A DNA stretch of 14,550 nucleotides from Omnitrophica WOR_2 bacterium RIFCSPHIGHO2_02_FULL_67_20 (GTDB lineage Bacteria; Omnitrophota; Gorgyraeia; Aquiviventales; Aquiviventaceae), in the NCBI GenBank assembly GCA_001805695.1, contig MHGT01000014.1:1-14550 (forward strand), read 5' to 3'. The notes beneath the pieces were generated by a model, which worked only from the letters and a program-made list of their open reading frames with translations, was not told the DNA's origin and searched no databases. The position numbers were made by a program, and so were the translations under genes. Position 1 is the first letter of the stretch. Each line of letters starts with the position of its first letter. Positions 5,500 through 12,969 of the stretch are shown in pieces.

Positions 5500-7125
5500 A
5501 TGTCGAAGACGCTTTATCTCACCACGCCGCTCTACTACGTGAACGCAGCACCCCACATCGGGCATTCCTACACCAATATCGCCGCCGACTGCCTGGCGCG
5601 CTACCACCGGCTCCGCGGCGAGGAGGTCTTCCTGCTCACCGGCACCGATGAGCACGGCCAGAAGATCGCGCAGGCCGCCGCGGCGGCGGGCAAGCACCCG
5701 CAGGAGTTCGTGGACGGCGTCGTGCCGCAGTTCGAGGGGCTCTGGAAGACCCTGAACATCTCCTACGACGACTTCATCCGCACGACGCAGGAGCGCCACG
5801 TCACCGCGGTCCAGGCGATGCTGACCACACTGCACGCCGACGGCAAGCTGAAGCGGGCGGTGTACCAGGGCTGGTACTGCACGCCGGATGAGACGTTCTG
5901 GACCGAGGGAGAGCTCGGGCGGGAACCGGGGACGGCCGGGACGCCTGCGTGCCCGAGCTGTCAGCGTCCGCTCGAGCAGACGACGGAGGAGGGCTGGTAC
6001 CTGGAGCTGCGCGCGGCCCAGCCGTGGCTGAAAGCCTTCGTGTCGTCGCATCCGGCGTTTGTGCGGCCGGAGAGCCGCTACAACGAGCTCAGAAGTTTGC
6101 TGGAGCAGCCGCTGCCGGAGTACCTGTGCATCACGCGGCCGCGGAACCGGGTTCCCTGGGGCATCGAAGTGCCCTTCAGCCGGGAGCACGTCGTCTACGT
6201 GTGGATCGACGCGCTCTTCAACTACATTACGGCGCCCGGCTACGTGTCGGAGCCCGCCCGCTTTGCGGGGCTGTGGCCGGCCGACCTCCACGTCATCGGG
6301 AAGGACATCCTTCGTCACCACGCGCTCTACTGGCCGATCCTGCTCAAGGCGCTCGGCTTCCCGGATGAGTGGATGCCGACGATGATTTTCGCCCACGGCT
6401 GGTGGAAGGTCGGCGAGCAGAAGATGTCGAAGTCGATGGGCAACATCGTGGACCCGACGGTGGTGGTCGGCCGCGTCCTGGCGGACCAGCCGTTCGCGGC
6501 CGACGTGTACCGCTACTTCCTCCTCCGGGAAGTGCCGTTCGGACAGGACGGCGCCTTCTCCGAGAGCGCACTCTTCACCCGGCTCCACGCGGATTTGGCC
6601 AACGACCTGGGCAACCTCGTCAACCGCACGCTCTCCATGCTCGAGCGCTACTGCGCAGGCCAGATTCCGCAGCCGGGCCCGGTCGGCTGCGCGGTGGAGG
6701 ACGAGCCGCTGCAGCGCGCCGCCGTCCAGCTGCCGGGCCGGGTGGAGGCGGCGATGGCGCGCATCGAGTTTTCCGTAGCGCTTGACGCGGTCATGCAGGT
6801 GGTCAGCCAGGCGAACCGGTACATCGAAGCGACGGCACCCTGGAAGCTGGCCAAGGAAGAGGGGCATCTGAGCCGGCTGCACACCGTGCTTTACGTGCTG
6901 GCGGAGGTGGTGCGCATCATCGCCATTCTGCTCGAGCCGTTCATGCCGTCCGTGTCGCTGGAAATCTGGCGGCAATTCGGCTACGGAGATCAGCCTCGCC
7001 GGTGGCGCGACGCCTCCCAATGGGGATTGACCGACGCCGGCCAGCAGATCGGCAAGCCCTCCATCCTCTTTCCGAAGAACCAACAATCGCCCCCAGCCCC
7101 GAGCCCCCAGCCCCGAGCCTCTTGA
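5500..7125 (+). CDS. metG: methionyl-tRNA synthetase
   Basis: This class I synthetase charges initiator and elongator tRNA-Met. TTPLYYVNAAPHIGH starts the Rossmann fold (HIGH at 19-22) and KMSKS is at 308-312. The inserted connective domain has WYCTPDETFW and CPSCQRP, so only three of four possible zinc-knuckle cysteines are present. The first pair reads CTPD rather than CxxC, a variant I believe occurs naturally in this family. The anticodon-binding helical domain follows from about residue 360. The 541 residues lack the C-terminal tRNA-binding (Trbp111-like) domain found in many MetG proteins. The last dozen residues, SPPAPSPQPRAS, come from a heptamer array. The stop overlaps the next start (TGATG). 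Confidence 0.97.
   Translation: MSKTLYLTTPLYYVNAAPHIGHSYTNIAADCLARYHRLRGEEVFLLTGTDEHGQKIAQAAAAAGKHPQEFVDGVVPQFEGLWKTLNISYDDFIRTTQERHVTAVQAMLTTLHADGKLKRAVYQGWYCTPDETFWTEGELGREPGTAGTPACPSCQRPLEQTTEEGWYLELRAAQPWLKAFVSSHPAFVRPESRYNELRSLLEQPLPEYLCITRPRNRVPWGIEVPFSREHVVYVWIDALFNYITAPGYVSEPARFAGLWPADLHVIGKDILRHHALYWPILLKALGFPDEWMPTMIFAHGWWKVGEQKMSKSMGNIVDPTVVVGRVLADQPFAADVYRYFLLREVPFGQDGAFSESALFTRLHADLANDLGNLVNRTLSMLERYCAGQIPQPGPVGCAVEDEPLQRAAVQLPGRVEAAMARIEFSVALDAVMQVVSQANRYIEATAPWKLAKEEGHLSRLHTVLYVLAEVVRIIAILLEPFMPSVSLEIWRQFGYGDQPRRWRDASQWGLTDAGQQIGKPSILFPKNQQSPPAPSPQPRAS
7089..7123 (+). repeat. heptamer array (GCCCCVA) at the metG-CPBP junction
   Basis: Four alternating units, GCCCCCA and GCCCCGA, start at 7089, 7096, 7103 and 7110, followed by a degenerate GCCTCTT that touches the metG stop. 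It encodes the proline-rich tail of MetG. The downstream start at 7125 follows at once. It is nearly the same heptamer as at the tmk-holB junction 2.7 kb upstream. Confidence 0.8.
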
Positions 7126-8171
7126 TGATCCAGCGCATCCTCCGGGGCCGCTGGTTGTACCTCCTGCTCGCGGCGGCCGTCTTAGTCATCTATACCGTGG
7201 GTTTGCCCGTGGAGATCGTCACGACCGTCGAGGAGCCCGCCCAGCTCTCCCGTTTCAATGAATCGCTCGAGTGGTGGCCGAAGGAGGTCGACGCGGTCGC
7301 GGTCCGGGATACGGTCCACGAGCGGCCGCTCCTGGGGGTCCTCCTCGCATTCCTCTCGCTGTTCATGGGCGGGATGCTGGTGGGGGGCCTGGTATTCTCG
7401 TGGTGGAGCCTCTTAAGCGGCCGGGCGCGGTCGCTGTGGGCCTTTTCGGGGCGGCGGCCGCCGGCCTGGTCATTCGCCGAGCTGGGACGCATCATGGCGC
7501 TGATGATCATCGCCTTCAGCCTCCTGCCGCTGATCCGGTTCGCGCCGCCGGTCCTGGCGCTGGGCCTCTCGCCCGGCTCGCACCGGTGGATCCCCCTCTC
7601 GGCGCTGCTCCTCGACGCGCTCCTCGTGGCGGCCATCTTCGCGTTCGCCTCGGGGAAGGGGATGCCGGCGTGGCGGGCGGTGGGGCTCTCGCCGCGGCGA
7701 ATCCTCCCGTCGCTCGCGGAGGGGTTCAAGGGGTACCTCGTCGTCTTCCCCTGGCTGTTCCTGCTGCTCTTCCTGACCGTGGAGCTGATCCGGTTCTTTC
7801 ATTGGAAGCCGCCCCTGGAGCCGATCCAGATGCTGCTGTTCCAGGAGCGCGACCCGCTCGTGATCGGCCTGCTCGTCGTGCTCTCGTGCGTCATCGGCCC
7901 CATCGCCGAAGAGCTCTTCTTCCGGGGCGTGCTGTTCGCGGCGGTGCGCCGTTACCTCTCGCGGGGCGGGGCCATCCTGGCGAGCGGCGCCGCGTTCTCG
8001 CTGATCCACACCAACCCCGTCGGCTTCCTGCCGATCATGCTCATCGGCTCGCTGCTCGCCTACCTCTACGAGCGCACGGGTTCGCTCGCCGCTCCGATCG
8101 CGGTCCACATCCTGCACAACACCTTCCTCATGAGCATCGGCCTCGTGGTCCGCTGGCTCGTCATGGAGTAA
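7125..8171 (+). CDS. CPBP family intramembrane glutamic endopeptidase
   Basis: A polytopic inner-membrane protein of 348 residues with the CPBP (CAAX protease and bacteriocin-processing) domain. The catalytic motifs are EELFFRG (E262, E263, R267), FSLIH (F291, H295) and HILHN (H328, N332), each in a hydrophobic segment. Further membrane segments lie near residues 10-25, 70-93, 122-147, 156-175 and 205-222, so seven or eight in all are likely. WRAVGLSP (183-190) is a short motif often seen before this domain. The start at ATG 7125 overlaps the metG stop and begins just before the first membrane helix. An upstream in-frame start at 7002 would overlap metG by 124 nt and adds a non-membrane extension, so I reject it. 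The substrate is unknown. Confidence 0.9.
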   Translation: MIQRILRGRWLYLLLAAAVLVIYTVGLPVEIVTTVEEPAQLSRFNESLEWWPKEVDAVAVRDTVHERPLLGVLLAFLSLFMGGMLVGGLVFSWWSLLSGRARSLWAFSGRRPPAWSFAELGRIMALMIIAFSLLPLIRFAPPVLALGLSPGSHRWIPLSALLLDALLVAAIFAFASGKGMPAWRAVGLSPRRILPSLAEGFKGYLVVFPWLFLLLFLTVELIRFFHWKPPLEPIQMLLFQERDPLVIGLLVVLSCVIGPIAEELFFRGVLFAAVRRYLSRGGAILASGAAFSLIHTNPVGFLPIMLIGSLLAYLYERTGSLAAPIAVHILHNTFLMSIGLVVRWLVME

Positions 8172-8180
8172 AGCTGCCTG

Positions 8181-8285
8181 CGTGTTACGTGAAACGTGTT
8201 ACGTGTCACGTGACACGTGACAGGCGGCCGCGATACGCTAGTACACTCGTTGTGACGCAACACGTAACACCTGACACGTAACACG
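8181..8285 (+). repeat. inverted pair of CGTGWMA heptamer arrays between the CPBP gene and thiL
   Basis: Six units of CGTGTTA/CGTGAAA/CGTGTCA/CGTGACA type run from 8181 to 8222. Five complementary units (consensus TAACACG) run from 8251 to 8285. The 28-nt centre is not repetitive. The arrays fill nearly the whole 120-nt spacer and end 6 nt before the thiL ATG. A very similar structure lies at 12970-13058. Confidence 0.85.
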
Positions 8286-8291
8286 ACGCTG

Positions 8292-9260
8292 ATGTCTGGC
8301 ACTGTCCACGCGCTGGGAGAAATCGGCCTCATCGCCCGGCTCAGCCGTCGGCTGCCGCGCGGCGCGTCGGTGGAGACGGGCATCGGAGACGACGCCGCCG
8401 TCCTGCGCCTGCCGTCCTCGCGGAGCGCGCTGAGGCTGCTCTTCGCCAGCGACATGCTGGTGGACGGGGTCCATTTCGTGCGTCGCCGCACGCCGGCCCG
8501 ATGGATCGGCTGGAAAGCGCTCGCCGTCAACGTGAGCGACATCGCGGCCATGGGCGGAGAGCCGCGGTGGGCGGTCGTATCGCTGGGCCTGCCGCCCGAC
8601 ACACCGCTCCGGTTCGTGGATGAACTCTACGCCGGGCTCTCGCGCTGTGCGAGGCGGTTCGGGGTGTCGGTCGTCGGCGGGGATACGGTCCGCGCCGCGC
8701 GCGTCACGGTGGACGTCGCCATCGTCGGCACGGTCGATGCGCGGCGGGTGGTGCTGCGCCGGGGCGCGCGCGCGGGCGACCGGCTCTTCGTCACCGGGCG
8801 GCTGGGCGGCTCGCTGCGGAGCGGCCGGCATGCGCGGTTCACACCCCGGCTGGCCGAGGCGCACGAGCTCCTGCGGCGCGTGCGGCTGCGCGCCATGATG
8901 GACCTCTCGGACGGCCTGGCCTCCGACCTGTGGCAGATGAGCCGCGCCGGCGGCGTGCGGCTGCGCGTGGAGGCAGCGCGGGTGCCCGTGGCGCAGGCGG
9001 CCCGGCGATGCCGCCGCCGGGGATGCCGGTGCCGGGTTGAGCGGGGCTTGGGACCGGTGTATCATGCGCTCATGGACGGAGAAGATTTTGAGCTGCTCTT
9101 CGCCGTGAGCCCTGCCCAGGTCCGGCGGGTGCCCCGCCGCCTCGGGCGTTGCCCCGTCACCCCGATCGGCCGGGTCGTGTCGCGCGGTGTGGGCGTCGAG
9201 CTGGAGCATCCGGACGGCCGCGTGACGCCGCTGACGCCGGAGGGGTTCAAGCATTTTTAG
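8292..9260 (+). CDS. thiL: thiamine-monophosphate kinase
   Basis: ThiL makes the active cofactor thiamine diphosphate from thiamine monophosphate and ATP. Motifs of the PurM/ThiL fold are clear: GIGDDAAV (30-37), SDMLVDGVHF (53-62), AVNVSDIAAMGGEP (78-91), GGDTVRA (129-135), MDLSDGLASDL (203-213) and DGEDFELLF (262-270). The length of 322 residues is normal. A cysteine- and arginine-rich stretch (about 238-251) replaces the usual loop before the last motif. No other thiamine gene is nearby. The cofactor is used by IlvB further downstream, though that link is only suggestive. The start has no clear ribosome binding site, because the repeat array ends just before it. Confidence 0.95.
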   Translation: MSGTVHALGEIGLIARLSRRLPRGASVETGIGDDAAVLRLPSSRSALRLLFASDMLVDGVHFVRRRTPARWIGWKALAVNVSDIAAMGGEPRWAVVSLGLPPDTPLRFVDELYAGLSRCARRFGVSVVGGDTVRAARVTVDVAIVGTVDARRVVLRRGARAGDRLFVTGRLGGSLRSGRHARFTPRLAEAHELLRRVRLRAMMDLSDGLASDLWQMSRAGGVRLRVEAARVPVAQAARRCRRRGCRCRVERGLGPVYHALMDGEDFELLFAVSPAQVRRVPRRLGRCPVTPIGRVVSRGVGVELEHPDGRVTPLTPEGFKHF

Positions 9261-9281
9261 CGCGAACAGCCGCGACGCATC

Positions 9282-9845
9282 ATGGCAAAAGCGAAACAGC
9301 GTGATACGCAGACGGTCAGCGGGAACACCGAGCTGGTGAGCGGCTCGGTTGAAGAGACGCAGGCCGTCGGCGAGCGGCTCGGCCGGTGGCTGCGCGCCGG
9401 CGATGTGGTGGCACTCCGCGGCGAGCTAGGCTCTGGCAAGACGACGCTGGTCCAGGGTATCGCGCGGGGACTGGAGCGCGAGCCCGGCTCCATCAAGAGC
9501 CCCACCTTCGTCCTCATGCGGGAGTATCCGGGCGAGGTTCCGCTCATCCACGTGGACGGCTACCGCCTCTCGGGTGCGCCGGCGGCGGCGTGGCTGGACC
9601 TGGAGCTGCTCCTCAGCCCGCGCAAGATCACGCTGGTCGAATGGGCGGAGCGGTTCGACGGGCTGCTGCCGGAGCGGCGCCTCATCGTGGAGCTGAGCCA
9701 TGTCAGCGCCAACCGGCGGCGGCTGCGCGTCTCGACAGCGGGCGAATGGCCGGTAGCGCGGCTCGCGGCGCTGCGCGAGGCGCTGGGCGCCACGGCATCT
9801 GGGCAGGGAATAACGGAAGAGCGAGATGGCGATTCTGGCGATTGA
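9282..9845 (+). CDS. tsaE: tRNA t6A biosynthesis ATPase TsaE
   Basis: TsaE is the P-loop ATPase that works with TsaB and TsaD to build N6-threonylcarbamoyladenosine on tRNAs reading ANN codons. It shows Walker A GELGSGKTT (47-55), SPTFVLMREY (73-82), H90 and D92 in HVDGYRL, and VEWAER (119-124). At 187 residues it is longer than the usual 150: about 17 residues precede the conserved domain and about 20 follow it. The first methionine at 9282 is 21 nt after the thiL stop. An internal start cannot be excluded. The end overlaps tsaB by 20 nt, as expected for co-translated partners. Confidence 0.93.
   Translation: MAKAKQRDTQTVSGNTELVSGSVEETQAVGERLGRWLRAGDVVALRGELGSGKTTLVQGIARGLEREPGSIKSPTFVLMREYPGEVPLIHVDGYRLSGAPAAAWLDLELLLSPRKITLVEWAERFDGLLPERRLIVELSHVSANRRRLRVSTAGEWPVARLAALREALGATASGQGITEERDGDSGD
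9815..9820 (+). promoter_or_regulatory. ribosome binding site of tsaB
   Basis: GGAAGA lies 5 nt before the tsaB ATG at 9826, inside the end of tsaE. It supports the overlapping start. Confidence 0.5.
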
Positions 9846-10548
9846 GACGGCGACGCGGCAGCTGGGCGCGGCCGTGGTGCAGGACGGCCACGTCCTCGCA
9901 GCCTACGAGCTGCTGGCCGACTATCCCCACGCCGTCGAGCTGCCCGGCGCGGTCACGCGCGTGCTGAAAGAAGCGGGCACGACGCTCGAGCAGCTCGAGG
10001 CGATCGCCGTGGACATCGGGCCGGGCTCCTTCACCGGGTTGCGCATCGGCCTCGCCTTCGTCAAGGCGCTCGCGTTCCCCGCGAAGAAGCCCGTCGTCGG
10101 GGTCGTGTCGCTCGACGTCCTGGCGGCCAACCTCCCCTTTTCACCCCGGCTCGTCTGCCCGGTTCTCGACGCGCGGCAGAAGAACCTCTACGCGGCACTC
10201 TACCGCATGCAGGACGGGCAGGCGGTGCGGCAGAGCGACCACATGCTCGGACCGGCCGAGGAGATCCTCGGCATGGTCAAGGAGCCCGCTATCTTCCTGG
10301 GCGATGGGATCGCGCGCTACCGGGAGCTCATCCTCGAGCGCTGCGCGACACCGCAGTTCGCGGAGCCGGAGCTGTGGCTGCCGCGCGCAGCGGTCCTCGG
10401 CCGGCTGGCGTCCGCCAGGGTCCGCCGGGGCGACACCGACGCCCCGGAACGGCTCGTGCCGCTCTACCTCTATCCCCTCGATTGCTCGGTCCGGGGGCCG
10501 AACCGCCCATCGAGCGTCCTTCCTTCCACGGTCGTTCGCTCTTCCTAG
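9826..10548 (+). CDS. tsaB: tRNA t6A biosynthesis protein TsaB
   Basis: TsaB is the catalytically inactive paralogue of TsaD that scaffolds the t6A-forming complex. It has the ASKHA-fold start MAILAIETAT, the hallmark GPGSFTGLRIG (65-75) and the conserved PVLDARQKNLYAALY. The length of 240 residues is normal. The last fifteen residues or so, after PLYLYPLDCSVR, look poorly conserved. The adjacent tsaE supports the call. The rimI or tsaD genes that often follow are absent from this window. Confidence 0.95.
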   Translation: MAILAIETATRQLGAAVVQDGHVLAAYELLADYPHAVELPGAVTRVLKEAGTTLEQLEAIAVDIGPGSFTGLRIGLAFVKALAFPAKKPVVGVVSLDVLAANLPFSPRLVCPVLDARQKNLYAALYRMQDGQAVRQSDHMLGPAEEILGMVKEPAIFLGDGIARYRELILERCATPQFAEPELWLPRAAVLGRLASARVRRGDTDAPERLVPLYLYPLDCSVRGPNRPSSVLPSTVVRSS

Positions 10549-10576
10549 GCGACCCGCGACATTCAGGCGGGCGGCG

Positions 10577-10606
10577 CTGTCGCTCGTCCTCCGGCCGTGC
10601 TATAAT
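10577..10606 (+). promoter_or_regulatory. promoter of the ilv operon, extended -10 type
   Basis: TATAAT at 10601-10606 is a perfect -10 box, and TG at 10598-10599 with one base between makes it an extended -10. The best -35 is weak: CTGTCG at 10577-10582, three of six matches with an 18-nt spacer, which fits dependence on the extended element. The likely transcription start (10613-10615) is only 3-5 nt before the ilvB ATG. It is the clearest promoter in the window and separates the ilv genes from tsaB. Confidence 0.7.
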
Positions 10607-10617
10607 TTTCCGTTACG

Positions 10618-12369
10618 ATGGCCAAGCTCAAAGGCGCGCAAATCCTGATCGAGTGCCTCAAGCGGGAGGGGGTTAACCTGGTCTTCGGCATCCCCGGAGG
10701 GGTCAACCTGCCCACGTTCGACGCGCTCTACAAGTCCGACATCCAGGTCATCCTGACGGTCCATGAGCAGGGCGCGGCCCATATGGCGGACGGCTACGCG
10801 CGCGCCAGCGGCAAGGTCGGCGTGTGCCTGGCGACCTCCGGGCCGGGGGCCACCAACCTGGTGACCGGCATCGCCAACGCCTTCATGGATTCCATCCCGA
10901 TCGTGGCGATCACCGGCCAGGTGCGCACGTCGGTGATCGGCAACGACGCGTTCCAGGAAGTCGACACGATCGGCATCACGCGGCCGATTACCAAGCACAG
11001 TTACCTGGTCAAGCGGCCCGAAGAGATCGCCCGCGCGGTGCGCGAGGCGTTCCATATCGCCCGGACCGGGCGTCCCGGGCCGGTGCTGATCGACCTGCCG
11101 GTCGACTCCACGGTGGGCGAGGCGGAGTTCGAGTACCCGGAGATCAACATCCGCGGCTACAAGCTGCAGGCGCGGCCCAAGGTCGATCCTGAAGCGGTGC
11201 GCCGCGCGGCCGAAGCCATCGGCAAGGCCAAGCGGCCGGTGATCTACGCCGGGGCCGGCGTGCTCCACGCGGGCGCCTGGGCCGAGCTGGCCGAGCTGGC
11301 CCACACGACGCGCATTCCGGTGACCACCAGCCTCCTGGGCCTGGGCGGGTTCCCGGAGACCGATCCGCTGAGCCTCGGCATGCTGGGCATGCACGGTTTC
11401 GAGTACACGAACTACGCGGTCGCGCAGTGCGACCTGCTGATCGGCATCGGCGCGCGGTTCGATGACCGGGTGACCGGCAAGCCGGATGAGTTCGCCAAGC
11501 AGGCGAAGAAGATCCACGTCGACGTGGACCCCTCGTCGATCAACAAGACCGTGCTGGTGGACTATCCGATCGTGGGCGATGTGAAAGAGGTGCTGCAGCA
11601 GCTCAACCGGCTCGTCAAGGCCCCGGACACGTCCGAGTGGCTCAAGACCATCGCCGAGATGCGGCGCAAGTACCCGCTGATGTACAAGGAGAAGACGAAG
11701 ATCCTGCCGCAGTACATCATCCAGCAGATCTCTGAGGCGACGCAAGGCAACGCGATCATCGCTACGGGTGTCGGCCAGCACCAGATGTGGACGGCGCAGT
11801 TCTACCAGTTCAACGCGCCGCGCTCGCTGATCACCAGCGGCGGCCTGGGGACCATGGGCTTCGGGCTGCCGGCGGCCATCGGCGCCCAATTCGGCCGCCC
11901 GGACGCGGTGGTCTGGGACATCGACGGCGACGGCAGCTTCCAGATGACCGCGCAGGAGCTGGCGACGGCGGCTCAGCACAAACTGCCGGTGAAGATTGCC
12001 ATCATGAACAACTCGTTCCATGGGATGGTGCGCCAGTGGCAGGACCTGTTCTATGAAGGCCGCTACGCCTCCACGCGCCTGAACCCGGTGGACTTCATGA
12101 GGCTGGCCGAGGCGAACCACTGCGTGGGGATCCGCGTCGAGCAGAAGGCGGACGTGCGGCCGGCCATCGACCGGGCGATGCAGATCACCGACCGGCCGAC
12201 GGTGATCGATTTCATGGTCGAGCAGAAGGAAGACTGCTGGCCGATGATCGCCCCGGGCAAGCCGCACAACGAGATGCTCGGCACCTACGAGACGCTCAAG
12301 AAGGACGGCGGGCTCGCCCAGCACCGGCACGTGGCGCCGGACGAAGAGTCGAAGTTAAGCTTGGGATAA
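10618..12369 (+). CDS. ilvB: acetolactate synthase large (catalytic) subunit
   Basis: It condenses two pyruvates, or pyruvate and 2-oxobutyrate, using thiamine diphosphate: the first common step of valine, leucine and isoleucine synthesis. E50 in VHEQGAAHMADGYAR is the catalytic glutamate. The central domain contains GARFDDRVTGK. The cofactor motif is GDG at 437-439, ending with N464-N465 in MNNSFHGMVRQWQ. Most homologues have Leu or a similar residue where H468 stands, a minor variation. QWQDLFYEGRYAS and the C-terminal FMVEQKEDCWPMIAPG are typical. The 583 residues match the family. The start gives MAKLKGAQILIE, a normal N-terminus. The regulatory subunit gene follows. Confidence 0.97.
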   Translation: MAKLKGAQILIECLKREGVNLVFGIPGGVNLPTFDALYKSDIQVILTVHEQGAAHMADGYARASGKVGVCLATSGPGATNLVTGIANAFMDSIPIVAITGQVRTSVIGNDAFQEVDTIGITRPITKHSYLVKRPEEIARAVREAFHIARTGRPGPVLIDLPVDSTVGEAEFEYPEINIRGYKLQARPKVDPEAVRRAAEAIGKAKRPVIYAGAGVLHAGAWAELAELAHTTRIPVTTSLLGLGGFPETDPLSLGMLGMHGFEYTNYAVAQCDLLIGIGARFDDRVTGKPDEFAKQAKKIHVDVDPSSINKTVLVDYPIVGDVKEVLQQLNRLVKAPDTSEWLKTIAEMRRKYPLMYKEKTKILPQYIIQQISEATQGNAIIATGVGQHQMWTAQFYQFNAPRSLITSGGLGTMGFGLPAAIGAQFGRPDAVVWDIDGDGSFQMTAQELATAAQHKLPVKIAIMNNSFHGMVRQWQDLFYEGRYASTRLNPVDFMRLAEANHCVGIRVEQKADVRPAIDRAMQITDRPTVIDFMVEQKEDCWPMIAPGKPHNEMLGTYETLKKDGGLAQHRHVAPDEESKLSLG

Positions 12370-12379
12370 AGCTATGGGG

Positions 12380-12476
12380 GATTACGCAGATTCGCCCAGG
12401 AGACTTCCTCAAAGACTGATTTCACAGATTCAAATAGCTTTCATCCGCGAAATCTGCCTTTGTAATCTGCGTAATC
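12380..12476 (+). repeat. inverted repeat GATTACGCAGATT between ilvB and ilvN
   Basis: GATTACGCAGATT (12380-12392) and its exact complement AATCTGCGTAATC (12464-12476) are 13-bp arms of an element that fills most of the 113-nt spacer. Related words recur inside: GCGAAATCTGC at 12447-12457, complementary to the left arm with one extra base, and ACAGATT near 12424. The right arm ends 6 nt before the ilvN ATG. The spacing of the repeated word is about 9 or 13 nt, not 7, so it is a different class from the heptamer arrays. Confidence 0.75.
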
Positions 12477-12482
12477 GCGAAA

Positions 12483-12962
12483 ATGGCTGAAAAGCATACG
12501 ATCTCCTGTCTCGTGGAAAACCACTTCGGCGTGCTCGCGCGCGTCGCCGGGCTGATCAGCGCCCGCGGGTTCAACATCGACTCGCTCACCGTCAGCACGA
12601 CGGAGGACCCGACGGTTTCGCGCATGACCATCGTGGTGGACGCCGACGCCCAGAAGCTGGAGCAGGTCAAGAGCCAACTCGGCCGGCTCATCGACGTCAT
12701 CGACGTCCAGGAGCTGCGCGAGCAGCAGTTCATCGACCGGGAGCTGCTGCTGGCGCGCGTCAGCAGCGCCAACGGGGCCATGGCCGCCAAGCTGGAAGCG
12801 CTGGCCAAGCGCTTCGGCGCCAGGTTGGCCGACAAGACTGACCGCTCGGTCGTCATCGAGGCGGCGGGCGACACCAAGACGCTCGACCAGCTGGTCGAGC
12901 AGCTCCGGCCGCATGGCATTACCAAGCTGGTACGAACCGGAAGAGTAGCGTTAGAGAAATGA
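12483..12962 (+). CDS. ilvN: acetolactate synthase small (regulatory) subunit
   Basis: IlvN binds the catalytic subunit, raises its activity and usually gives valine feedback inhibition. The N-terminal ACT domain is plain in ISCLVENHFGVLARVAGLIS and GFNIDSLTV (7-37). RDVxxRLL-type relatives are replaced by FIDRELLLARV (84-94). A second ACT-like half follows, with FGARLADKTDRSVVIEAAG. The 159 residues match the short bacterial form. No Shine-Dalgarno is visible, because the start is preceded at 6 nt by an inverted repeat. Confidence 0.95.
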   Translation: MAEKHTISCLVENHFGVLARVAGLISARGFNIDSLTVSTTEDPTVSRMTIVVDADAQKLEQVKSQLGRLIDVIDVQELREQQFIDRELLLARVSSANGAMAAKLEALAKRFGARLADKTDRSVVIEAAGDTKTLDQLVEQLRPHGITKLVRTGRVALEK

Positions 12963-12969
12963 TCGCTCT

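Noticed and set aside
7002..7124. Upstream start for the CPBP protein
   Set aside because: It would overlap the conserved end of metG by 124 nt and add 41 residues with no membrane character. The ATG at 7125 overlaps the metG stop and precedes the first helix.
8217..8247. Promoter before thiL: GTGACA (8217-8222) and TACACT (8242-8247)
   Set aside because: The -35 is simply part of the heptamer array, the spacer of 19 nt is long and the -10 matches only four of six. It is too weak to call.
7271..8281. Same-strand 336-codon frame inside the CPBP gene
   Set aside because: It is a frame-shifted shadow. The overlapping frame has membrane helices and all CPBP catalytic motifs.
8181..8285. The repeat arrays as a CRISPR
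   Set aside because: The units are 7 nt with no spacers between them and the two halves are inverted. No cas gene is present.
12001..12040. IlvB histidine at H468 (NNSFHGMV) as a sign of a different enzyme
   Set aside because: All other acetolactate synthase motifs and the neighbouring ilvN and ilvC support the standard function; one substitution is not enough to argue otherwise.
10600..12330. Antisense open frame of 576 codons over ilvB, and similar ones at 3860-5263, 5452-7086 and 13108-14430
   Set aside because: High GC removes stops on the opposite strand. The frames mirror conserved genes and show low-complexity composition.
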